This document shows, piece after piece, positions 16,423 through 29,089 of a stretch of 62,166 bases of DNA. The stretch comes from Rubrivivax sp. (GTDB lineage: Bacteria > Pseudomonadota > Gammaproteobacteria > Burkholderiales > Burkholderiaceae_C): NCBI GenBank assembly GCA_027491255.1, contig JAIXWM010000039.1, positions 1 to 62,166 of the forward strand. The letters run 5' to 3'. The position numbers and the translations under genes were made by a program. Every line of letters begins with the position of its first letter. Position 1 is the stretch's first letter. The notes below the pieces were generated by a model. It saw only the letters and a program-made list of their open reading frames with translations. It was not told the origin of the DNA and searched no databases.

Positions 16423-17124
16423 TCAAGGCGCCAGGTCGAAGACCAGCACCTCGGCCTGCCGGCCGTCGCACAGGTGCACCTGCGACTCGCCTTCGATCTT
16501 CAGCGCGTCACCCGCGCGCAGTGCCTGCCCGTTGACGCGCAGTTCGCCGCCCACCAGGTGCACGTAGGCCTTGCGTGCGGGGTCGAGGGCGAGCGTGGCC
16601 TGCTCCGCGCCGTCGAACAAGCCCGCATGCAGCGCGGCATCGGCATGGATGCGCACCGCATTCGCGCCACCCTCGGGTGAGGCCACCAGCGCCAGACGCC
16701 CGCGCTTGGCCTGCGGCGCAACGGTCTTCTGCTCGTAGCCCGGCTCGATGCCGGCCTCGCGCGGGCGGATCCAGATCTGCAGGAAGTGCGTGGAGCGGTC
16801 GCGCGCATGGTTGAACTCGCTGTGGCGCACGCCGGTGCCAGCGGACATGCGCTGCACGTCCCCGGGCGGGATGGTCTCGACATGGCCCAGGCTGTCGCGG
16901 TGCGCGAGCTCGCCCTCGAGCACGTAGCTGATGATCTCCATGTCGCGGTGGCCGTGCGTGGCGAAGCCGCCGCCGGGCGCAACCCGGTCCTCGTTGATGA
17001 CGAGCAGGTTGCCCCAGCCGGTGTGCTCAGGGTCGAAGTAGCCGGCGAACGAGAAGCTGTGCGCCGACTGCAGCCAGCCGTGGTCGGCATGACCGCGGTC
17101 CTCGGAACGTCTCAGGATCATCAT
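16423..17124 (-). CDS. Pirin family protein
   Basis: About 233 residues starting MMILRRSEDRGHADHGWL; the longer open frame upstream is not pirin-like. It is a bicupin: the N-terminal domain carries the metal-binding HGHRDMEIISYVLEG and HSEFNH motifs, and the C-terminal domain ends VLVFDLAP. Bacterial pirins bind Fe and some act as quercetin 2,3-dioxygenases; others modulate enzymes or transcription. Neighbours are a divergent-oriented LysR and WrbA, a grouping often linked to quinone or redox stress. The start codon is one of two adjacent ATGs, with a weak ribosome binding site. Confidence 0.92.
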   Translation of the reverse strand: MMILRRSEDRGHADHGWLQSAHSFSFAGYFDPEHTGWGNLLVINEDRVAPGGGFATHGHRDMEIISYVLEGELAHRDSLGHVETIPPGDVQRMSAGTGVRHSEFNHARDRSTHFLQIWIRPREAGIEPGYEQKTVAPQAKRGRLALVASPEGGANAVRIHADAALHAGLFDGAEQATLALDPARKAYVHLVGGELRVNGQALRAGDALKIEGESQVHLCDGRQAEVLVFDLAP

Positions 17125-17332
17125 GGCAGCACACTGCAAAAGTTGGGGGATGTCCGCATTCTTCGGGCTGGCGCGGCCCACCGCGTCGGCCATGCTTGGC
17201 CGCGATGTTCGAGATCTTCGAAGCTGCGGGGCAGCGGGACCTGGGAGACCCTCAAGAAAGCACCCGGCCACCCCACGTCTGCTTGCGCCTGCCTGGGAAG
17301 CCGGGACGGCCCTTGGGGATGCCCTCGGCCAT

Positions 17333-18265
17333 TCAGTACTCCGACACCCAGGCCCGCGAGGCGCGGGCCAGGAACTGGGGGACGGTGTCGGGTTCGGCAA
17401 GCACGTCACGCCACCACTTCAGCGCCTTGCCCGGCTGGCCGGCGCGCCAGGCCAGGAGCACCTGGTCGTCGGGCTTGGGCTCCTCCACGGGAAGGGCCAC
17501 GAGCAGGCCGCGTTCCAGCGCCGAGCCCACGAACAGCCGGGGCAGGAAGCCCACGCCCAGGCCGGCGGCCTGCAGTGCGTACTTGGTGCGCATGTCCGGC
17601 ACCGCCAACACCTGCTGCCCCGGCAGCAGGCCGACGGTGCGCAGCGGCAGGCGCCGCGCGGAGTCCGAGACGACGACGGTGCGGTGCCGGCGCAGCTCTT
17701 CGCTGGGCACCGTCCCGGGCCAGGCGGCCAGCGGGTGCTGCGGTGCGACGCAGAAGCAGAACTCGATGTCGGCGAGCTGGCGCGTGCGCAGGCCACTGCC
17801 CGCGGGGCCCTGCCCCACGGCCAGCGCCAGGTCGGCACGGCCGTCGAGCAAGGCCTCCCAGGCGCCGGTGAGGGCCTCGCTCATCAGCTTGACGCGCGTG
17901 GCCGGGGCCTCGGCCGCAAAGCGCTCGAGCAGGGCGCTGAACATCATCGGCGGAATCAGCGAGTCCACGGCGATGCGGATCTCGTTCTCCCAGCCATCGG
18001 CCACGCGCCTGACGCGGCAGGCCAGTTCGTCGGCGGCCTGCAGCAGCACCCGCCCGTCCTCCAGCAGCGCACGCCCCGCGGGCGTGAGCTCGACCCGCGG
18101 GCCGCGCCGATGGAAGAGCACCACCTCCAGATCGGCCTCGAGACGGGCCACGGCATAGGACACCGTGGAGGTGACCTTGCCCAGCCGCACACCCGCGGCC
18201 GAGAAGGACCCCGAGCGGGCGATCGCATCGAGCAGTTCGATGCCTTCGAGCGTGAGACGGCGCAT
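17333..18265 (-). CDS. LysR family transcriptional regulator
   Basis: 310 residues from [15 protein letters not shown]. Helix-turn-helix at about 2-60 ([21 protein letters not shown]) and a periplasmic-binding-protein-like effector domain from about 90. It is transcribed away from wrbA with a 196-bp shared promoter, the standard LysR layout, so wrbA is the likely target, possibly with pirin. A G-rich 15-bp tandem duplication lies just upstream of the start. Confidence 0.9.
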   Translation of the reverse strand: MRRLTLEGIELLDAIARSGSFSAAGVRLGKVTSTVSYAVARLEADLEVVLFHRRGPRVELTPAGRALLEDGRVLLQAADELACRVRRVADGWENEIRIAVDSLIPPMMFSALLERFAAEAPATRVKLMSEALTGAWEALLDGRADLALAVGQGPAGSGLRTRQLADIEFCFCVAPQHPLAAWPGTVPSEELRRHRTVVVSDSARRLPLRTVGLLPGQQVLAVPDMRTKYALQAAGLGVGFLPRLFVGSALERGLLVALPVEEPKPDDQVLLAWRAGQPGKALKWWRDVLAEPDTVPQFLARASRAWVSEY

Positions 18266-18281
18266 GGTGGACGTTGCAGAC

Positions 18282-18311
18282 GGTGTGGGCGGTGGGGGTG
18301 TGGGCGGTGGG
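18282..18311. repeat. Exact 15-bp G-rich tandem duplication in a divergent promoter
   Basis: GGTGTGGGCGGTGGG occurs twice in tandem (18282-18296, 18297-18311), starting 17 bp upstream of the lysR start codon. The several runs of three or more G could support a G-quadruplex on this strand, or the repeat could slip. It is within the region that should hold the lysR and wrbA control sites. Confidence 0.8.
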
Positions 18312-18461
18312 CAGCGCGCGGTGGGGAGGCGCAATGCACGGCGGCGCGCGGGCGGAAGGTCGTTCGATGAAGTCGAACGCGAGGCCGGGAAGTATCGGAA
18401 ATCGCGAGCCCGTGAGACGCCGAACATCCACGTTCTCCATCAACCCCGCAGGAACTCCCTC

Positions 18462-19061
18462 ATGTCCAAGGTCCTCGTCCTCTACTACTCCACCTACGGC
18501 CACCTCGAGACCATGGCCCAGGCGGTCGCCGAAGGCGCCCGCAGCGCCGGCGCCAGCGTCGACGTCAAGCGCGTGCCCGAGACGGTGCCCGAGGACGTCG
18601 CCCGGGCGGCGTACTTCAAGCTCGACCAGGCCGCGCCCGTGGCCACCGTGGCCGAGCTCGCCGACTACGACGCCATCATCATCGGCGCGCCCACGCGCTT
18701 CGGGCGCATGCCGGCGCAGATGGCCGCCTTCCTGGACCAGGCCGGCGGCCTGTGGGCGCGCGGCGCGCTCAACGGCAAGGTCGGCGCGGCCTTCACGGCC
18801 ACCGCCACCCAGCACGGCGGGCAGGAAGTCACGCTGTTCTCCATCATCACCAACCTGCTGCATTTCGGCATGACCATCGTCGGCCTGCCCTACAGCCACC
18901 AGGGCCAGATGGCGCTGGACCAGGTCGTCGGCGGCAGCCCCTACGGCGCGACGACGATCACCGGCGGGCAGGGCCAGCGCCAGCCCAGCGAGATCGAGCT
19001 CGAGGGCGCGCGCCACCAGGGCCGGCTCGTCGCGCAGACGGCCAGCAAGCTGTTCGGCTGA
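18462..19061 (+). CDS. wrbA: NAD(P)H:quinone oxidoreductase type IV (WrbA)
   Basis: 199 residues, standard for WrbA. Flavodoxin-like FMN-binding P-loop [12 protein letters not shown] at residues about 8-19, then [15 protein letters not shown] and TATQHGGQE, which contribute FMN and active-site residues. It performs two-electron quinone reduction, avoiding semiquinones. AGGA precedes the ATG. Divergent from the LysR gene that probably controls it. Confidence 0.94.
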   Translation: MSKVLVLYYSTYGHLETMAQAVAEGARSAGASVDVKRVPETVPEDVARAAYFKLDQAAPVATVAELADYDAIIIGAPTRFGRMPAQMAAFLDQAGGLWARGALNGKVGAAFTATATQHGGQEVTLFSIITNLLHFGMTIVGLPYSHQGQMALDQVVGGSPYGATTITGGQGQRQPSEIELEGARHQGRLVAQTASKLFG

Positions 19062-19231
19062 GGGGCCGAGGGGCAGCGAGGCGCCGGCCGGCGCCGGACG
19101 GCAGCCGTCAGCTCGGCCTGGATCCGGCGCGCGGGCGAGGTGCCCTCGACCATGCGGGCCGAGCCAGACGGCGCCGCGTCTCTTGCCTGGCTGACGGGGT
19201 CGGGGCCCCGCACCGGCACGCCGGTCCGCCC

Positions 19232-19700
19232 ATGATCGACCAGACCGTCCCCACCCCGGCCCGGACCCTGGTCGACGTCGCCGACGGCACCACCGTGATG
19301 ATCGGCGGCCTCGGCATGATGCGCGGCGGCCACGGCGACGCCTGCGTCCTCGGCGCTTTCCAGATGACTGCCCACGGCGACCTCGCCAACGAGCACACGG
19401 GCGCGCCCGACGCCATTCCGGCCGTGGGCGGCACGATGGACCTGGCGGTCGGCGCGCGCCAGCCCCCGGTGATGAGGGAGCACTGCACCGAGACCGGCGA
19501 GCCCCGCATCGTCGAGCACTGCACCTGCGCACCGACCGGGCCCGCCTGCGTCAGCCGCATCGGCACCGACCTCGCGGTCATCGACGTCACCCCCGCAGGC
19601 CTGCGCGTGGTCGAGCGCTGCCAGGGCCTGTCGATGCAGGCGCTGCAGGCGGTGACGGCGGCAGGGCTGCGCTTCGGGCAGGGCCGCGACAGCGTCCAGG
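19232..19700 (+). pseudogene. 3-oxoacid/3-oxoadipate CoA-transferase scar: start of subunit A joined to end of subunit B
   Basis: The frame from ATG 19232 begins MIDQTVPTPARTLVDVADG and TTVMIGG, the N-terminus of a CoA-transferase A subunit (ScoA/PcaI). After about 30 residues it changes to the C-terminal half of a B subunit (ScoB/PcaJ): CVLGAFQMTAHGDLANEH, PAVGGTMDLAVGA, then CVSRIGTDLAVIDVTPAGL and LQAVTAAGL. Most of subunit A and the first half of B, including the catalytic glutamate region, are missing. It looks like an in-frame internal deletion of about 1 kb across an A-B operon. After about 19700 the frame merely runs on over the next gene. No activity is expected. Confidence 0.75.
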
Positions 19701-19833
19701 CCTCACCCGCCGCGGCGCATGATGCAATCACGGGCGCGGCGCGTGCGCAGGACCTTCGTGCGCGGCCTACGTTCGCAGTTGCACGCCTGCCCGCCAGCGC
19801 GGCAGCAGGTGTCACCCCCGCCCTCGATTCATC

Positions 19834-23994
<4,161 letters not shown>

Positions 23995-24027
23995 CAATCC
24001 GCCCCCGTCAACAGGAGGCCACACGAC

Positions 24028-24816
24028 ATGGATCTGGGCATCGCAGGCAGGTGGGCGCTGGTATGCGCCGCAAGCAAGGGCCTGGGCAAGGGCTGCGCGC
24101 AGGCGCTCGTGCGCGAGGGCGTGAACGTGGTCATCACCGCGCGCGGCCGCGAGGCGCTCGAGGCCACGGCGGCCGAGCTGGGCGCGCTCAACGCGCAGGT
24201 GCAGGTGCGCGCGGTCGCCGGCGACATCACCACCGCCGAGGGCCGCGCCGCGGCGCTGGCCGCCGCCCCCCAGGTGGACATCCTCGTCAACAACGCCGGC
24301 GGTCCGCCGGCCGGGGACTTCCGCGACTGGGACCGCGAGGCCTGGATCCGCGCGCTGGACGCCAACATGCTGACCCCGATCGAGCTGATGAAGGCCACCG
24401 TCGACGCCATGGCCGAGCGCGGCTTCGGGCGCGTGGTCAACATCACCTCGGGCGCGGTCAAGGCGCCGCTGGAGACCCTGGGGCTGAGCAACGGCGCGCG
24501 CACCGGGCTCACCGGCTTCGTTGCCGGCCTCGCGCGCCAGCCGCGCATGGCCGGGCGCAACGTGACGATCAACAACCTGCTGCCCGGGCCCTTCGAGACC
24601 GACCGCCTGCGCGCGACGACGGCGGCCGCGGCGCAGCGCAGCGGCAAGAGCGTGGAGTCGGTCTGGGAGCAGCGGCGCCTGGCCAACCCGTCGCAGCGCT
24701 ACGGCACCGCGGCCGAGTTCGGCGCCGCCTGCGCCTTCCTGTGCAGCGTGCATGCCGGCTACATGACCGGGCAGAACGTGCTGCTCGACGGCGGGGCCTT
24801 CCCGGGCACGTTCTGA
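24028..24816 (+). CDS. SDR family oxidoreductase with atypical active site
   Basis: 262 residues. The Rossmann glycine motif is CAASKGLGKGCA near residue 15, NNAG near residue 89, and the catalytic Ser in NITSGAVKAPLETLGLSNGA. Where YxxxK is expected the sequence is SNGAR, so the catalytic Tyr and Lys are both missing. Relatives of this subgroup, often named 3-oxoacyl-ACP reductase-like, share the change as far as I recall. It may bind NAD(P) without classical dehydrogenase chemistry. It sits 33 bp after the helicase with an AGGAGG-type ribosome binding site. Confidence 0.88.
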   Translation: MDLGIAGRWALVCAASKGLGKGCAQALVREGVNVVITARGREALEATAAELGALNAQVQVRAVAGDITTAEGRAAALAAAPQVDILVNNAGGPPAGDFRDWDREAWIRALDANMLTPIELMKATVDAMAERGFGRVVNITSGAVKAPLETLGLSNGARTGLTGFVAGLARQPRMAGRNVTINNLLPGPFETDRLRATTAAAAQRSGKSVESVWEQRRLANPSQRYGTAAEFGAACAFLCSVHAGYMTGQNVLLDGGAFPGTF

Positions 24817-24887
24817 ACGCCGCCCGGGGCGGCCTCAGGGGCTGGGCGCTGCTTTCCGGCCTCTCGGCTTCTCGGCCGCTCAGCCTC

Positions 24888-25418
24888 TCAGCGAATGAAG
24901 CGGTCGATGTAGTCCTCGCCCAGCCCGTTGGCGGCGTAATGGCGGCGGCACTTGTCGATGCGCGTGAAGACGTCGTCGTAGCCGGTGCAGCGGCCGTCCG
25001 GGTCGACGTAGATCATGGCCCCGTTGACCTGGAACAGCGTGATCATCTCCTCGACATCGGGGTCGACCACCAGGGTGTGGGTCTCGCCCGGGGCCTCGTA
25101 GACGTAGGCGCCCTCGGTAGCCACCCAGTCGTGCTCGAGGTAGCGCCAGCGGCCCTTCATCACGAAGCCATGCACCGGCTGCGGGTGGCGGTGGCGCGAG
25201 AGCACGCCCGCGCGGCGCACGCGCAGCAGGTTCACCCAGTAGCCGCGGCTGGCCGCCAGGCACAGCGGGCGGAACCACACGTGGTCGTCCACCGGCACCC
25301 ACACGCGCTCGTCCTGCGGGATGGCGTCGGGCACGACGAGCTCGGGCGGGGACTCCCTGGGCATCGGGTGGCGGTAAGGCTGCCACTTCTGGGCGTCGGG
25401 CGGCACGGGCTGGGTCAT
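24888..25418 (-). CDS. 2,4'-dihydroxyacetophenone dioxygenase-family cupin
   Basis: 176 residues from MTQPVPPDAQ, chosen because GGAGG lies eight bases upstream; the frame extends ten residues into the upstream gene. Cupin iron-binding residues are visible in LSRHRHPQPVHGFVMKGRW and the later APGETHTLV. Relatives cleave the C-C bond of hydroxyacetophenones, but many family members are of unknown substrate. It is the third gene of a leftward unit behind KDG kinase and an SDR (gap 22 bp). Confidence 0.82.
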   Translation of the reverse strand: MTQPVPPDAQKWQPYRHPMPRESPPELVVPDAIPQDERVWVPVDDHVWFRPLCLAASRGYWVNLLRVRRAGVLSRHRHPQPVHGFVMKGRWRYLEHDWVATEGAYVYEAPGETHTLVVDPDVEEMITLFQVNGAMIYVDPDGRCTGYDDVFTRIDKCRRHYAANGLGEDYIDRFIR

Positions 25419-25440
25419 CGAGGGGGCCTCCAGTGAACGA

Positions 25441-26169
25441 TCAGGCAACGAGGTAGCCGCCGTCCACCGGCAGCACGACGCCGGTGACGAAGGCGGCCGC
25501 GGGGCTGGCGAGGAAGAGCACCGGGCCGGCCACGTCCTCGGGGGTGCCCCAGCGCGCCAGCGGCGTACGCCCGAGGATGGCCGCCGAGCGCTGCGGGTCG
25601 TCCTGCAGCGCCTGCGTCAGCGGCGTGGCGATCCAGCCCGGCGCGACCGCGTTCACGCGGATGCCGTCGGCCGCGTAGGCGATGGCCAGGCTCTTGGTGA
25701 GCTGGGCCACGCCGCCCTTGCTGGCGCTGTAGCCGGGCACGAGGCCGCCGCCGAAGAAGCTCAGCATCGAGGCCGTGTTGACGATGCACCCGCCACGCGC
25801 CTTGAGCCCGGCACGCGCCGCGGCGCACACGCGCATCGTACCCGTCAGGTTGATGTCGAGCGTGTCGGCGAAGACGGCGGGGTCGTGCTCGGCGCCGCGG
25901 CGGATCACTCCGGCGCAGTTGACGACGACATCGAGCTCGCCCAGGCCCTCGACGAGGGCCTGCACGGCCGCGCCGTCGCGCACGTCGACGACGCGCAGGG
26001 CGTGCAGCGCCGCATGGGCGCCATCGGCGCGGGCCCGCGCCACCTCGGCCTCGGTGGCGCCGGTGGCGATGACTTCGGCGCCGCTGGCCGCAAAAGCGCG
26101 GGCGATGCCGGCGCCGATGCCGCTGGTGCCGCCGGTCACGAGCACGCGGCGGGCAGGGGTGGAGGTCAT
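25441..26169 (-). CDS. SDR family oxidoreductase
   Basis: 242 residues, classical SDR: VTGGTSGIGAGIA near residue 10, VNCAGV near residue 85, catalytic Ser in NTASMLSFFGGG and the Tyr-x3-Lys in GYSASKGG, and a C-terminal PVDGGYLVA. Its ATG overlaps the stop of the sugar kinase gene (26166-26169), so it is translationally coupled. With KDG kinase as partner, oxidation of a sugar acid (for example a 2-keto-3-deoxygluconate or aldonate dehydrogenase of the KduD type) is plausible but not proven. Confidence 0.9.
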   Translation of the reverse strand: MTSTPARRVLVTGGTSGIGAGIARAFAASGAEVIATGATEAEVARARADGAHAALHALRVVDVRDGAAVQALVEGLGELDVVVNCAGVIRRGAEHDPAVFADTLDINLTGTMRVCAAARAGLKARGGCIVNTASMLSFFGGGLVPGYSASKGGVAQLTKSLAIAYAADGIRVNAVAPGWIATPLTQALQDDPQRSAAILGRTPLARWGTPEDVAGPVLFLASPAAAFVTGVVLPVDGGYLVA

Positions 26170-27200
26170 GCGCGCTCCCCGGCGTCGAGGGCGGCGCGCT
26201 GCACCAGGGCCTGCCGCACCTGCGCCGCATGCGGGATGGGCTCGACCGCGCCGTAGCCCTGGGTGGACAGCGCCGCCGTGGCCGCCGCGTAGCGGGCCGC
26301 CTCGGCCAGCGCGTCGCCCGCCACCAGACGGGCGACGAAGGCACCGCCGAAGGCGTCGCCAGCGCCGGTGGCGTCCACCGGGCGGCAGGGGTGGGGGGCG
26401 ATGCGCAGGCGCTGCGTCGCGTCGGCCACGAGCGCGCCGCGCTCGCCGAGCTTGAGCGCGACCACCTTCGCGCCGAGCTCCAGGCAGTGGTCGACGATGG
26501 CGTCGTCGTCACTCAGCCCGGTCAACACGGCCACGTCGTCGTGGCTCGGCAGGCAGATGTCAGCCAGGCGCATGGCCTCGGTCATGACGGCGCGGGCGCG
26601 CGCCGCGGGCCACAGCTTCAGGCGCAGGTTGGTGTCGAAGCTCACGCGCACGCCGGCCGCGCGCGCGGCCTCGATGGCGGCGAAGCCGGCGTCGCAGGCG
26701 CTCGCCGAGATCGCCAGGCTGATGCCCGAGAGGTGGAACACGCGCGCGGCGCGCACCACGTCCAGCGGCAGCGTGGCCGGGCCCAGGCAGCTGGCGGCAC
26801 TGCCGCTGCGAAAGAAGTGGAAGTGGTGCCCCGCCGCGTCGTGCGTGACGAAATACACCGCCGTGGGGCTGCGCGCGTCGACCGCGACCGCGCTGTGGTC
26901 CACGCCCTCGCGCGTCCACAGCTCGCGCAGCAGCCGGCCGTAGGGGTCGTCCCCGACCGCGCTGAGGTAGGCCACGCGCGCGCCCTGGCGCGCCGCCGCG
27001 ATCGCGAAGTTCGAGCTGTCGCCGCCGAAACCCTGGAGGTACAGCCGCCCGCCGCCCTCGCCAGTCTGGTTGAACTCGACCATGGGCTCGCCGTAGGCGA
27101 CGATGTCCAGGCGCGTATCGGCAGCGGTGGGCGAGCCGGCCGGGGAAGGTTCCGGTGCGCAGCCCGGCGGTGGCGCGGCGGTGGAAGCGTGTTCGGTCAT
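26166..27200 (-). CDS. kdgK: PfkB-family sugar kinase, probable 2-dehydro-3-deoxygluconokinase
   Basis: 344 residues from MTEHASTAAPP; the upstream open extension (PAHPPAHPP) comes from a G-rich DNA repeat. PfkB features: YGEPMVEFNQTGEG at the N-terminus, GGDSSNFAIAAARQG, FDTNLRLKLW typical of KDG kinases, and the C-terminal DATGAGDAFGGAFVA with the catalytic Asp. Phosphorylates 2-keto-3-deoxygluconate (or the galacto analogue) in an Entner-Doudoroff-like route. First gene of a leftward unit with an SDR and cupin. Confidence 0.85.
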   Translation of the reverse strand: MTEHASTAAPPPGCAPEPSPAGSPTAADTRLDIVAYGEPMVEFNQTGEGGGRLYLQGFGGDSSNFAIAAARQGARVAYLSAVGDDPYGRLLRELWTREGVDHSAVAVDARSPTAVYFVTHDAAGHHFHFFRSGSAASCLGPATLPLDVVRAARVFHLSGISLAISASACDAGFAAIEAARAAGVRVSFDTNLRLKLWPAARARAVMTEAMRLADICLPSHDDVAVLTGLSDDDAIVDHCLELGAKVVALKLGERGALVADATQRLRIAPHPCRPVDATGAGDAFGGAFVARLVAGDALAEAARYAAATAALSTQGYGAVEPIPHAAQVRQALVQRAALDAGERA

Positions 27201-27219
27201 GCGCGAGCGTCGAGGTGGA

Positions 27220-27252
27220 TGTGCAGGGGGGTGTGCAGGGGGGTGTGCAGGG
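27220..27252. repeat. 12-bp G-rich tandem repeat, 2.75 copies
   Basis: TGTGCAGGGGGG occurs at 27220-27231 and 27232-27243, with a partial copy at 27244-27252. It begins 20 bp upstream of the KDG kinase start in the divergent region facing the tctC gene. Runs of six G make it prone to slippage; position suggests an effect on transcription or translation of the kinase unit. Confidence 0.8.
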
Positions 27253-27382
27253 CGGGCCCGGGTGAGCATACACGCGGGCGCTGCGCTAAATTCCAGCGCT
27301 CCCGGCCTTGAATCCGCCGTTGCGGGTCGCCCCTGGCGGCTTGGCAGGGCCGTCGTTTCCACACGAACAACCCGTCCGCACC

Positions 27383-28351
27383 ATGAAGAAGCTCGCCGCC
27401 CTGACCACGCTCGCGCTGGCCTTTGCCGCCCCGTGGACCCCGGTCCAGGCCCAGGCCTGGCCGTCCAAGCCGATCCGCATCATCGTCGGCGTCACCACCG
27501 GCGGCACCACCGACACGCTGGCACGCTTCCTGGGCCAGGAGATGGGCAAGGAGCTCGGCCAGCCGGTGATCGTCGAGAACCGCGTCGGCGCCGGCGGCAA
27601 CATCGCCGCCGAGGCCGCGGCGCGCGCGCCGGCCGACGGCCACACGCTGCTGTTCGTCAACACCAGCCACTCGGTCAACATGGGGCTGTACGGCCCGCGC
27701 GTGCCCTACGACGCGGTGAAGGACTTCACGCCGATCACGCAGGTCTCCACCGGCCCGGCGGTGCTGGTGGCGGCGAAGGACTTCCCCGGCAAGGACGCGC
27801 GCGACGTGATCGCGCTGGCCAAGGCACAACCGGGCAAGCTGGACTTCGCCGTCGGCGGCCTGGGCACCTCCATCCACATGGCCGGTGAGCTGTTCAAGAT
27901 GAGCGCCGGCGTGGACATCGTCAACATCCCCTACAAGGGCAGCAACCCGGCCCTGCTGGATGTCTTGGGCGGCCAGGTCAAGCTCATGTTCGCCCCGGTC
28001 ATCAACGCCGTCCCGCAGGTCAAGGCCGGCAAGGTCAAGGCGCTGGGCGTGACGAGCGCGACGCGCATCCCGGCCCTGCCCGACGTGCCGCCGATTGCCG
28101 ACGTGCTGCCGGGCTACGAGTCCACGGCCTACTTCGGCCTGCTCGCGCCGGCCAACCTGCCGCGCGACATCCTCGCGCGGCTGCACGCCGCCGCCGTCAA
28201 GGCCGCGCAGCTGCCCGAGCTGCGCGGCCGCCTCGAGCCCGACGGCTCGCGCGTGGTCGCCGGCACGCCCGAGGAGTTCCGCGCCTTCCTCGTGGCCGAC
28301 GTCGAGAAGTGGCGCCAGGTGGTGAAGGCCACGGGCGCGAAGCCGGAATAG
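27383..28351 (+). CDS. TctC/Bug-type periplasmic solute receptor
   Basis: 322 residues from MKKLAALTTL. Signal peptide cleaved near VQAQA; mature start WPSKPIRIIVGVTTGGTTD, then GGNIAAEAAARAPADGHT and VNIPYKGSNPALLDVLGGQV. It is a carboxylate-binding receptor without a transporter partner here. It is divergent from the KDG kinase unit and upstream of a GST gene. Confidence 0.93.
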   Translation: MKKLAALTTLALAFAAPWTPVQAQAWPSKPIRIIVGVTTGGTTDTLARFLGQEMGKELGQPVIVENRVGAGGNIAAEAAARAPADGHTLLFVNTSHSVNMGLYGPRVPYDAVKDFTPITQVSTGPAVLVAAKDFPGKDARDVIALAKAQPGKLDFAVGGLGTSIHMAGELFKMSAGVDIVNIPYKGSNPALLDVLGGQVKLMFAPVINAVPQVKAGKVKALGVTSATRIPALPDVPPIADVLPGYESTAYFGLLAPANLPRDILARLHAAAVKAAQLPELRGRLEPDGSRVVAGTPEEFRAFLVADVEKWRQVVKATGAKPE

Positions 28352-28457
28352 AACGCAGGCGCCGCCTGATACCCTGCGAGCGGCCGCCGCTGCACCGAGC
28401 CGACGGCCCCTTCCCGGCCCGCAACCCGGGCCTGATTGACCACAGCCCTGACGCACC

Positions 28458-29075
28458 ATGACCCTGAAGATCTACGGCATTGCCGCCTCCCGCGCCCTGC
28501 GCAACCTCTGGACGGCCGAGGAGCTCGGCCTGCCCTACGAGCACATCAAGGTCTCGTACACCGACCCGGCGCTGAAGGAGCCCGCCTTCCTCGCGCTCAA
28601 CCCCAACGGCGCGATTCCCGTCATCGACGACGGCGGCACCGTGGTCTTCGAGTCGCTGGCGATCAACCTCTACCTGGCGCGGCGTCATGGCGCCGGCACG
28701 CTGGGCGCCGCCGACTGGGCCGAGGAAGCCCACATGCTGCAGTGGACCTTGTGGACCGCCACGGAGATCGAGAGCCAGACCCGGATCTGGGTGCAGCAGA
28801 TGATCTACCTGCCCGAGGCCGAGCGCGACCCGGCCGTGCTGGCCGCCGCGCTGCAGGCCCTGGCCCGACGCCTGGCGGTGGCCGACGGCGTGCTCGCGGG
28901 CCGGCCCTGGCTCGTCGGCGACCGCTTCACCGTGGCCGATCTGAACCTGGCCTCGGTGCTGCTGCGGTTCAAGGAATTCGGCGGCGAAGCCCATCCCCAC
29001 CTGAGCGCCTGGCACCAGCGCTGCCTGGCGCGCCCGGCGGCGCAGCGCGCGCTGGCGATGCGCACGGCAGGCTGA
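28458..29075 (+). CDS. Glutathione S-transferase family protein
   Basis: 205 residues. N-terminal thioredoxin-like domain (residues 1 to about 80) with the glutathione-binding NPNGAIPVIDDGG and FESLAINLYL, and C-terminal helical domain with FTVADLNLASVL. The catalytic residue is probably Ser11 in GIAASRALR. Conjugates or isomerises electrophiles with glutathione; substrate unknown. It has a 14-bp gap to the ABC permease gene downstream. Confidence 0.9.
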   Translation: MTLKIYGIAASRALRNLWTAEELGLPYEHIKVSYTDPALKEPAFLALNPNGAIPVIDDGGTVVFESLAINLYLARRHGAGTLGAADWAEEAHMLQWTLWTATEIESQTRIWVQQMIYLPEAERDPAVLAAALQALARRLAVADGVLAGRPWLVGDRFTVADLNLASVLLRFKEFGGEAHPHLSAWHQRCLARPAAQRALAMRTAG

Positions 29076-29089
29076 GCCTGACCCCGGCG

